A stretch of 22,030 bases of DNA, from positions 1 to 22,030 of the forward strand of contig JAAYOX010000077.1 of the NCBI GenBank assembly GCA_012520135.1. The letters run 5' to 3'. This stretch comes from Clostridia bacterium (GTDB lineage: Bacteria; Bacillota; DULZ01). Positions within the stretch are counted from its first letter, which is position 1. Each line of letters starts with the position of its first letter. This document shows, piece by piece, positions 13,042 through 19,783 of this stretch. The position numbers and the translations under genes are program-made. Under the pieces are notes generated by a model that had not been told where the DNA came from, searched no databases, and worked only from the letters and a program-made list of their open reading frames with translations.

Positions 13042-14906
13042 TAAACTTTGCCTCCCTTAAGCACCAGATCAACTCCAAAACCCTGACACACATCACAGCC
13101 GCCGCAACGTCCTTCCCGGCAGTCAGGGGTAAGACTCTCCTTAAAGGCTCTTTCCCTCTCCCGGAGCAAAAATCTCTTACTGACTCCCATATCAAGATGA
13201 TCCCAGGGCAGAGTTGCTGCCGGATCTAATGGTTCATTGGCATAAATGCCGGGTTCAATTCCCGCTTCATCAAAGGCCTCTAACCATTTGTCAAAAGAAA
13301 AATGCTCCCGCCAACTGTCAAATTTACAGCCTTTTTGCCAGGCCAGTTCCAAAACCTGGGCCAACTGCCGGTCCCCTTTGGCAAAAACCGCTTCCAAAAA
13401 GCTTAACTCCGCATCGTGATACTGGTAAGTAATCCCTTTGTTCAGGCTAGATTTCAAATATTGTTGCTTGCGCCGGATCTCTTCTAAAGACACTTGAGGC
13501 TCCCATTGAAAAGGTGTATGGGCTTTAGGCACGTAAGTGGACACACTGACTGTCACCCGTACTTTTTTCGTCCGTTTCTGTTCCCTGCTGATGGTCCGTC
13601 CAATAGCCAAAACCCGGTGGGCCAAATCAGCAATCCCCGCCAAGTCCTCATCGGTTTCCGTAGGCAGCCCCAGCATGAAATAAAGCTTAATCCCGGTCCA
13701 ACCCGCCTCAAAAGCACCGGTTACCGCTTCCAGGAGGTCCTTTTCCCGTACACCTTTATTAATAACATCTCTCAGCCTTTGGGTTCCCGCTTCGGGGGCA
13801 AAAGTCAAACCGGATTTCCGTCCCCGCTGGAGTTCTTTAGCCAAGTTCACTGAAAAAGCATCAGCCCTGAGTGAAGGTAAGGAAACACTTGCCCCCTGAT
13901 GCTGGTGCTTGTCCATCAGCACCTTGATCAAAGGCTCTAAACAAGTGTAATCAGCCGTACTTAAGGAAGTTAAGGATATTTCATCGTAACCAGTTTGGCT
14001 GAGGATCATTTCAGCTTGCCGGGCCAAAGTCTCGGGATCTCGTTCCCGTACCGGACGATATAGAATTCCTGCCTGGCAGAAACGGCAACCCCTGGTACAA
14101 CCTCTCAGCACTTCCACCATGGCCCGGTCATGTACCGTTTCCATAAAAGGCACAACCGGTTTGGTAGGAAAATAGGCCTCATCCAAATCAGCTACGATCC
14201 GCCTGCGAACCCGGGCGGGAATCCCAGGTTTAGTGGGAGTAACGGCGGCAACCCGACCTGTTGCGGTATACTCCACATTATAAAACCCGGGCACGTAAAC
14301 CCCGGCAATCTGGGCTGCCTGGCGAAGAAATTCCTGTTTGTCAAATTCAATGTATTCTTCTTTCCAGGTTTTCAACACTTCCAAGAGCTCCGGCAAGGCT
14401 TCCTCTGCATCGCCGAGTAGAAAGAGATCGAAAAAAGGAGCCAAAGGCTCAGGATTAGTTGCACAAGGACCTCCCCCCACGATCAGAGGGTACTTGTCGC
14501 CTCGCTCCTCAGCTCTAAGGGGAATCCGGGCTAAATCCAGCATATTGAGGATATTAGTAAAACTCATTTCATATTGAAGGGTAAAACCGATTAAATCAAA
14601 ATCAGTCAAAGGACGGTAAGATTCCAGGGAAAATAACGGTAAATCGTGTTGCCTCAGCAATCCCTCCATATCCTCTCCGGGAGCAAAAACCCTTTCCATC
14701 AATGCATCAGACCGCTCATTAACAAGCCCATACAATATCTGCAGTCCCAAATGAGACATGCCGATTTCATAGACATCGGGAAAAGCAAAAACCATTCTAA
14801 CCGGTATCTGTTTCCAATCTTTATGGATTGAGTTCCATTCGGTACCAAGGTATCTGACCGGTTTTTGCACTTTGGGCAACAACCGGTTTTCAATTAACTG
14901 CCGCAT
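13041..14906 (-). CDS. TIGR03960 family B12-binding radical SAM protein
   Basis: A 621-residue radical SAM enzyme of unknown reaction. A cobalamin-binding-like N-terminal region (about 35-180, with FPDVYEIGMSHLGLQILYG and LIVGGGPCATNPEPL) precedes the radical SAM core. The iron-sulfur cysteines are Cys270, Cys274 and Cys277 in RGCTRGCRFCQAG. The C-terminus carries a second Cys cluster (CREGRCGGCDVCQGFG), perhaps an auxiliary cluster. The B12 pocket lacks the classic DxHxxG motif, as is usual for radical SAM relatives. ATG follows GGGAGG by about 6 nt. It is coupled to the DUF2344 partner and lies downstream of spoIVFB after a 101-nt gap that contains a possible small ORF. Confidence 0.93.
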   Translation of the reverse strand: MRQLIENRLLPKVQKPVRYLGTEWNSIHKDWKQIPVRMVFAFPDVYEIGMSHLGLQILYGLVNERSDALMERVFAPGEDMEGLLRQHDLPLFSLESYRPLTDFDLIGFTLQYEMSFTNILNMLDLARIPLRAEERGDKYPLIVGGGPCATNPEPLAPFFDLFLLGDAEEALPELLEVLKTWKEEYIEFDKQEFLRQAAQIAGVYVPGFYNVEYTATGRVAAVTPTKPGIPARVRRRIVADLDEAYFPTKPVVPFMETVHDRAMVEVLRGCTRGCRFCQAGILYRPVRERDPETLARQAEMILSQTGYDEISLTSLSTADYTCLEPLIKVLMDKHQHQGASVSLPSLRADAFSVNLAKELQRGRKSGLTFAPEAGTQRLRDVINKGVREKDLLEAVTGAFEAGWTGIKLYFMLGLPTETDEDLAGIADLAHRVLAIGRTISREQKRTKKVRVTVSVSTYVPKAHTPFQWEPQVSLEEIRRKQQYLKSSLNKGITYQYHDAELSFLEAVFAKGDRQLAQVLELAWQKGCKFDSWREHFSFDKWLEAFDEAGIEPGIYANEPLDPAATLPWDHLDMGVSKRFLLRERERAFKESLTPDCREGRCGGCDVCQGFGVDLVLKGGKV

Positions 14907-14991
14907 ATTCTTCCTCCCATTGCCAACCTGTTTGGCGGCTCATCAGCTTAAGATCTAGTGTATCCAGATTACAAACAACTTCTACATTCAA
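14890..14991 (-). CDS. Possible 33-residue ORF overlapping the radical SAM start
   Basis: TTG at 14991, with AAAGGA 8 nt upstream, opens a 33-residue frame (NVEVVCNLDTLDLK, then MSRQTGWQWEEEY). It runs through the gap after spoIVFB and ends 17 nt inside the radical SAM gene. The peptide looks protein-like, but there is no ATG and no homologue I recognise. It may be a chance frame, a leader peptide coupling translation, or a small partner of the radical SAM protein. Low confidence. Confidence 0.2.
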   Translation of the reverse strand: MNVEVVCNLDTLDLKLMSRQTGWQWEEEYAAVN

Positions 14992-15007
14992 GCCGTAAAT
15001 CCTTTGC

Positions 15008-15880
15008 CTATGAGGACATGAGCTTTCCCACCGGATAAGATTTACCGTGTTTTAAAAGGGCTTCAACAATCTGGTGCTCCGACAGGGAGATCAACTCTTT
15101 GCCACCTTTTTCAACAACCAACACCATATGATAGTGCCCCGGGGTAAACTGTTGGACTACCTCGCCCAAGGTCACTCCTTTAGTGGTAATATACTGTTTG
15201 AGAGGAAGCACACCTTTGGCCTGAAGCTCTTCCCCTTTGCGGAGCAAATAGCGTAAAAACAGGTAAATAAAATTCCCTTCTTCTTGCAGAACCGCCCCAT
15301 AAAGAAAGACAGCCATAAAAAGGGTATGGAGGTTACCAAGTCCCAGATAAAGCCCCAATAACCCCCAGATTCCCATAACTACTGCCCACCATTTACTCAT
15401 TTTAAGTACCAAATGGGTAGCCTGGTAGAAGCCTATTCTTCTGGCCAGGAAAGACCTTAACACCCGGCCACCGTCTAAAGGCAAGGCGGGCCACAGGTTG
15501 AAGACACCCAGCATTAAATTGGCCTCAATAAAAAGCACTCCTAAAGACCATTGGGACAACCAGGGCCAAAAATAGAGACCGGTTAAGCAAAGTAAAAAAT
15601 TGCTGCAAGGCCCGGCCAAAGCCACCATAATCTCCCTTCGAGGGGACAGCTCCAACATCCCGTCAATGCGGGCTACCCCACCAAAAGGAAAGAGCTCTAT
15701 CTCACGAGCTCTAATCCCAAACTTTTTGGCAGCCAGCAAATGGGCTGTTTCATGAATTAACACTAACAAAAACAGAATTAGAGTCTGGTCGAGGACTCCC
15801 AATAAAGCATAGCCAATCAACAGCAAAATAAAATAATCATTGATAAGCAGTTTAATGCCCAGGACTTTGCCACAACGCAT
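15008..15880 (-). CDS. spoIVFB: Site-2 protease family M50 metalloprotease, SpoIVFB type
   Basis: Intramembrane zinc protease, 290 residues, close to the size of B. subtilis SpoIVFB, which cleaves pro-sigma-K in the outer forespore membrane. HETAH in the first third gives His43, Glu44 and His47. The second conserved site, NLWPALPLDGGR, carries the third ligand Asp136. About six membrane helices are followed by a C-terminal CBS-like regulatory domain (about 210-290). ATG at 15880 lies 12 nt after the stop of the SpoIVFA-like gene, the order of the spoIVF operon. In non-Bacillus Clostridia the same pair is seen within the mre/min block. The substrate here is inferred, not shown. Confidence 0.88.
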   Translation of the reverse strand: MRCGKVLGIKLLINDYFILLLIGYALLGVLDQTLILFLLVLIHETAHLLAAKKFGIRAREIELFPFGGVARIDGMLELSPRREIMVALAGPCSNFLLCLTGLYFWPWLSQWSLGVLFIEANLMLGVFNLWPALPLDGGRVLRSFLARRIGFYQATHLVLKMSKWWAVVMGIWGLLGLYLGLGNLHTLFMAVFLYGAVLQEEGNFIYLFLRYLLRKGEELQAKGVLPLKQYITTKGVTLGEVVQQFTPGHYHMVLVVEKGGKELISLSEHQIVEALLKHGKSYPVGKLMSS

Positions 15881-15892
15881 CTTTCATTTCCC

Positions 15893-16645
15893 CTAAATGC
15901 TGGTTTTTACAGTCGCCATCCGGGACATGGGATCAATCGGTTCCCCTCTCTCCCGTACTTCAAAATGGATTGTCTTCATATGGCTTGGGGCATTACCTCC
16001 CGCTTTTCCTATGATGGCCCCTTGTTCCACCTTCTGCCCCACATCCACCAGCACTTCTCCCAGGTTACCGTACAGGCTGGTAAGACCCTGGAAATGCTCC
16101 AGTTCCACGATTCGGCCTAAATAGGGGTCTTGTTCCACCTTTATAACAGTGCCCGGTAAAGTGGCACGGACGGCTGCTCCTGGCTCTGCCAAAATATCAA
16201 TACCATTATGAAAGACATGAGAATTGTCGATTGGGGAACGCTGTAGTCCAAATGGCCGGGCAACTTTGCCTGAAACCGGTATGGCTAACAACTCATCGTT
16301 AACAACCCCTGCCTGCCGGTATTCTTTCCTTAGGGTTTCATTGTCAAAAGGATCCAACCACAACCCGGATCTGGCCATTGCCTCCAATGCAGTTGTCAGA
16401 TCACTTTCCCTGGCTGCCAGTACATAACGAACATTGTCCTGCAGGGCAGTAGCAGCCGGGCCCTCTAACTGAAAAAGCACCATCAAACTAAAAAAAATAA
16501 CAACTACAACTCCGCTTTGCCACAGCCAACGCCTTTTCAAAAAAGCTACCAGCCGGTTATCTTCGGGGAAGATTCTCCCTATATTCCGGTAACGATAATC
16601 CTCAGAGTTCCAAATATCCTCCAAATCTTTCCAGGAATCTTTCAT
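15893..16645 (-). CDS. SpoIVFA-like membrane protein with degenerate M23 (LytM) domain
   Basis: A 250-residue protein: a charged cytoplasmic N-terminus, one membrane segment (about residues 44-62), a linker, and a C-terminal LytM/M23 fold. The zinc ligands remain (His and Asp in FHNGIDI; the last His in IHFEV). The catalytic histidines are changed: the usual YGHL reads YGNL and the first His of HLHFEV is Thr. It is therefore probably a binding domain, as in SpoIVFA, which anchors and inhibits SpoIVFB and is cut by the SpoIVB signal protease. It directly precedes spoIVFB. ATG at 16645 suits the AAGGTGGGG ribosome site (about 7 nt); the in-frame GTG at 16657 overlaps that site. Confidence 0.8.
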   Translation of the reverse strand: MKDSWKDLEDIWNSEDYRYRNIGRIFPEDNRLVAFLKRRWLWQSGVVVVIFFSLMVLFQLEGPAATALQDNVRYVLAARESDLTTALEAMARSGLWLDPFDNETLRKEYRQAGVVNDELLAIPVSGKVARPFGLQRSPIDNSHVFHNGIDILAEPGAAVRATLPGTVIKVEQDPYLGRIVELEHFQGLTSLYGNLGEVLVDVGQKVEQGAIIGKAGGNAPSHMKTIHFEVRERGEPIDPMSRMATVKTSI

Positions 16646-16676
16646 AGGCCACCCCACCTTACAACCAATCTATTGC

Positions 16677-16704
16677 AATATATTCCAAATAACAATAAAT
16701 ATGA
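16677..16704 (-). promoter_or_regulatory. Possible sigma-E-type promoter of spoIVF genes
   Basis: In the 105-nt gap before the SpoIVFA-like gene, TCATATT (16698-16704, minus strand) resembles the sigma-E -35 box. After 13 nt, AATATATT (16677-16684) matches five of eight positions of CATACAAT. In B. subtilis spoIVF is sigma-E dependent. The -10 fit is weak, so this is only suggestive. Confidence 0.3.
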
Positions 16705-16750
16705 CGGAATAAGTGCTAAAAAGATCGGTATAAAAGGTGGGGCATCCTCC

Positions 16751-17923
16751 CTAAAAGACAATCTTCTGGCGGCGCATGCCTATATTCAAAATTAGACCTA
16801 ATGCCAGGAGATTAGTCAACATACTACTGCCCCCGTAACTCAGGAGTGGCAAGGGGATTCCCGTAATAGGCATCACCCCGATTGTCATTCCTACATTGAC
16901 CAAAAGGTGAAATAAAAACATAGAGGTTATTCCGATAACGATCAAGGTACCAAACATATCTTTAGCTTGAAAAGCAATCAGAAGGGAACGGTAGATTAAG
17001 AATAAATACAATAACAGAATAAATGAAGCTCCCACAAAACCCAACTCTTCTCCTACCACTGAGAAGATAAAATCCGTATGATGTTCCGGCAAAAAATTAC
17101 CCTGAACCTGGGAGCCGCTGCCCCAACCTTTGCCCCATAGTCCTCCCGAGCCAATAGCCACCAGAGATTGGATAATGTTAAAACCGTATCCCAGACCACC
17201 CCTGCCGTCATTGTAAGGATCCAGAAACACTACTAACCGCTGAATTTGATAATTTTTGAGTGGCAACCATTCCACAACGTTAAAGTGGATCCAAATCCCC
17301 GCTATAACTGTAAATAAACCGATTCCGCCAATAGCAGTTAACAGCTTGGGATTGGCCCCTCCAACAAACATCATCCCAAAAAAGATTCCAATAAAGACTA
17401 AAGCCGTACCTAAATCAGGCTGAGCCATAATCAGTAGCATGGGAACAGCAACATAAACAAAGGCAGGCAGGAAGTCTCTGAGGGTATGCAACTGGTTTTG
17501 CCGATCAGACAGGAATTGGGCAAAAGCAATTATAAACAGTAATTTGGCTAGCTCTGCCGGCTGCAAATTCATAAAACCCAAATTAATGGCCCTGGTAGCC
17601 CCTTTGGCATCCTGTCCTATTCCGGGAATTAGAACTAATAAAAGAAGAAAAATCATCAAACCATAAATCCATTTTTGTCTGGGAGCTAAATGGACATAGT
17701 TTAACCCCAGAACACCAAACATGGCTACTAATCCGATCATGATGTTAATGATATGTCTTTGGGCATAATAGTAAGGCCTGGAAGCGATTACCGACTGGGA
17801 TGCACTGGTAACTACCAAAGAACTTAATACCAATAAAAGGAATATAGCAATAATAAGAATAAAATCCAGATTTTTTAGGACTTTTCTTTCGATAAACAGA
17901 GCCTTCACCTCCTCTACAGACAT
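16751..17923 (-). CDS. rodA: Rod-shape SEDS peptidoglycan glycosyltransferase RodA
   Basis: SEDS-family glycosyltransferase that polymerises lipid II for the lateral wall, partnered with the class B PBP mrdA of the same block. It has 390 residues and about ten membrane segments. Family landmarks include QGNFLPEHHTDFIFSVVGEE, whose Asp is the essential SEDS aspartate, and GIPLPLLSYGGSSM near the C-terminus. The RodA rather than FtsW call rests on context. The start is uncertain: ATG at 17923 has no ribosome site and lies at the edge of a terminator-like hairpin, while AGGAGG sits within codons 4-6. The next downstream codon with normal spacing is CTG at 17899, which would remove eight non-conserved residues. 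A non-ATG start is therefore possible. Confidence 0.92.
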   Translation of the reverse strand: MSVEEVKALFIERKVLKNLDFILIIAIFLLLVLSSLVVTSASQSVIASRPYYYAQRHIINIMIGLVAMFGVLGLNYVHLAPRQKWIYGLMIFLLLLVLIPGIGQDAKGATRAINLGFMNLQPAELAKLLFIIAFAQFLSDRQNQLHTLRDFLPAFVYVAVPMLLIMAQPDLGTALVFIGIFFGMMFVGGANPKLLTAIGGIGLFTVIAGIWIHFNVVEWLPLKNYQIQRLVVFLDPYNDGRGGLGYGFNIIQSLVAIGSGGLWGKGWGSGSQVQGNFLPEHHTDFIFSVVGEELGFVGASFILLLYLFLIYRSLLIAFQAKDMFGTLIVIGITSMFLFHLLVNVGMTIGVMPITGIPLPLLSYGGSSMLTNLLALGLILNIGMRRQKIVF

Positions 17924-17926
17924 TAT

Positions 17927-17955
17927 AAAGAAAAAGACCCCTTTTCAAAAGGGGT
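17927..17955 (-). terminator. Terminator-like hairpin after minE
   Basis: Read on the minus strand, ACCCCTTT / AAAGGGGT (17937-17955) with a 3-nt loop is followed by CTTTTTCTTT, a good terminator form. It lies between minE and rodA and would separate minCDE transcription from rodA and the sporulation genes, or act as an attenuator. Its T tract runs into the annotated rodA ATG. Confidence 0.6.
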
Positions 17956-17971
17956 AAAAAATGTGGGTAAT

Positions 17972-18268
17972 TTATGAAGCAGTTTCCTGCTCTTTAGCAT
18001 TTCTTTTCAGCTTTAAAATAGGTATGTTACACACAAGAGCTACAGATTCATCCTCACTACTGAGAGACACTTCCAAGCCTGTTTGATCAATCTCCATGTA
18101 CTCGGAGATCACCCTGATCAAATCTTCCTTTAAAGCTTCTAAGGTGGCAGGAGACATGCTGGCACGATCCTGCACTAATACCAGTCGTAATCTCTCCTTG
18201 GCAGTATTTTTACTGGCAGTGGGATCATCCTTTTTTAATCCCAAAGCTCGCTGAATAAACTCAAACAT
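17972..18268 (-). CDS. minE: Cell division topological specificity factor MinE
   Basis: Stimulates the ATPase of membrane-bound MinD and drives pole-to-pole oscillation. Its 98 residues comprise an N-terminal amphipathic membrane helix (MFEFIQRALGL), the anti-MinCD helix (about 26-60, KERLRLVLVQDRASMSP), and the C-terminal dimerisation domain ending in VALVCNIPILKLKR. It lies 23 nt after minD, completing minCDE. Having MinE rather than only DivIVA is common in spore-forming Clostridia. Confidence 0.97.
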   Translation of the reverse strand: MFEFIQRALGLKKDDPTASKNTAKERLRLVLVQDRASMSPATLEALKEDLIRVISEYMEIDQTGLEVSLSSEDESVALVCNIPILKLKRNAKEQETAS

Positions 18269-18291
18269 GTCATCTCCCCCTTCATCTTATT

Positions 18292-19080
18292 TTAAGCACC
18301 AAATAACCGGCGAAGCCTACGGAAAAATCCATCTGCTTCCAAATTCATCAGGGGTACATGCTCACCGGTAATTCGTTTGGAAATGTTGCGGTAAGCCTCT
18401 CCGGCCTTAGACTGCTTGTCCAATACAGCCGGCTCCCCTTTGTTGGTGGAGATAACAATCGCCTCGTCTTCCGGCACCACCCCTAAAAGCTCGATGGCTA
18501 ATATTTCGATCATATCATCTATATCCATCATATCGCCTTTTTTGACCATGGATGGTCTAAGCCGGTTGACAATCAGTTTAGGTTCTGCCAGTAAAGCTGC
18601 TTCCAAAAGCCCGATAATCCGGTCCGCATCACGAACGGCCGCCACCTCGGGGGTAGTTACCACAATGGCCCGTTGTGCACCGGCGATGGCATTCTTAAAT
18701 CCCTGTTCAATGCCTGCCGGGCAATCAATAATCACATAGTCGAATTCTTCCTTGAGCTGTTGAGTCAACTCCCGCATTTGTTCTTCAGAAACAGCAGTTT
18801 TATCTTTAGTTTGAGCCGCCGGCAAAAGAAATAAATCTTCAAATCGCTTATCTTTGATTAAAGCCTGCTTTAACCGGCAGTTGCCGGTGACCACATCCAC
18901 AATATCATAAACGATCCTGTTTTCCAATCCCATTACCACATCTAAATTACGGAGCCCAATATCAGTGTCAACCAGTACCACTTTGTTGCCCATCACCGCC
19001 AGGCCTGTACCAATGTTGGCGGTAGTAGTAGTCTTACCAACTCCTCCTTTGCCAGAGGTAACTACAATGACTTCCCCCAT
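18292..19080 (-). CDS. minD: Septum site-determining ATPase MinD
   Basis: Membrane-associated ParA/MinD ATPase that recruits MinC to the membrane to block polar FtsZ rings. The 262 residues begin with the deviant Walker A GKGGVGKTTT (signature Lys11, P-loop Lys16). VLVDTDIGLRNLD and VIIDCPAG (Walker B) follow. The C-terminal amphipathic membrane-targeting helix is clear (FFRRLRRLFGA). It lies 32 nt after minC and is followed by minE. A complete, typical member. Confidence 0.98.
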   Translation of the reverse strand: MGEVIVVTSGKGGVGKTTTTANIGTGLAVMGNKVVLVDTDIGLRNLDVVMGLENRIVYDIVDVVTGNCRLKQALIKDKRFEDLFLLPAAQTKDKTAVSEEQMRELTQQLKEEFDYVIIDCPAGIEQGFKNAIAGAQRAIVVTTPEVAAVRDADRIIGLLEAALLAEPKLIVNRLRPSMVKKGDMMDIDDMIEILAIELLGVVPEDEAIVISTNKGEPAVLDKQSKAGEAYRNISKRITGEHVPLMNLEADGFFRRLRRLFGA

Positions 19081-19112
19081 AATTTTTCCTCCTCTTCCTA
19101 GTGAAAACTTTG

Positions 19113-19583
19113 CTATAGGTTGAATAGCTTGCTACTACCGGAATGGTAATTCTCAATAATCAAGGTACCACCGGAAACACGGGCAATTTCAGGCTGCTGG
19201 GGTTCCGGGTAGTTTCCGTCCGGTGCCCTGGTGAAATGATTGGCAATCCTTAGCTGAGAAGGATTGAGCCTAAAAGCCGCAACTAAAGCACCTTCATATC
19301 CTCCTGCGCCGGCATGGGCCACTCCTCTGAGATTTCCCATTACAATAATATTACCTCCGGCTACTACCTCCGCACCGGGGTTCACGTCACCCATAATGAC
19401 TATGTGTCCGGGGTAGCGGATACTCTGACAGGAACGCAGGGTGCGCCGTAATAATATGGTATTTTCCCCGTCTATCTCTTCCCAGCTGACCGGTTCTTTT
19501 TTTCCCTCAGCCGGTCTGTTGTTTGATTCCAAGGCTTGTCCTGCGCCTTCGGAGCTATGGATCTCAATTGAGGTAACCTTCAT
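19113..19583 (-). CDS. minC: Short septum site-determining protein MinC (C-terminal domain only)
   Basis: Division inhibitor partner of MinD. The C-terminal right-handed beta-helix domain is clear from about residue 45 (LLRRTLRSCQSIRYPGHIVIMGDVNPGAEVVAGGNIIVMGNLRG). This domain binds MinD and dimerises. At 156 residues it is shorter than usual MinC proteins (over 200) because the N-terminal FtsZ-inhibiting domain is replaced by a polar linker of about 45 residues. ATG at 19583 has a strong GGAGGAG site, so the short form seems genuine. In the 200-nt gap upstream, a stop-bounded frame reads LEIEGKKQLLFLVSEED, which faintly recalls a MinC N-terminus. It lies before minD as usual, so the gene identity is firm even though the activity is uncertain. 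Confidence 0.88.
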   Translation of the reverse strand: MKVTSIEIHSSEGAGQALESNNRPAEGKKEPVSWEEIDGENTILLRRTLRSCQSIRYPGHIVIMGDVNPGAEVVAGGNIIVMGNLRGVAHAGAGGYEGALVAAFRLNPSQLRIANHFTRAPDGNYPEPQQPEIARVSGGTLIIENYHSGSSKLFNL

Positions 19584-19783
19584 TGTATCTCCTCCTGAAA
19601 ACCGCTAAAACAGACATTACTCTATCATAACCCGAAGGTTCCGAGAAAGCACCCTCATTTGCTAAAAATTAACTTCTACAGAATACGCTTAAATCCTCCT
19701 CAGAGACCAAAAATAGGAGTTGTTTTTTTCCTTCTATTTCCAGCAAATTCAGACATTGATCTTCTTTTCCGATGGGCTTTTCC

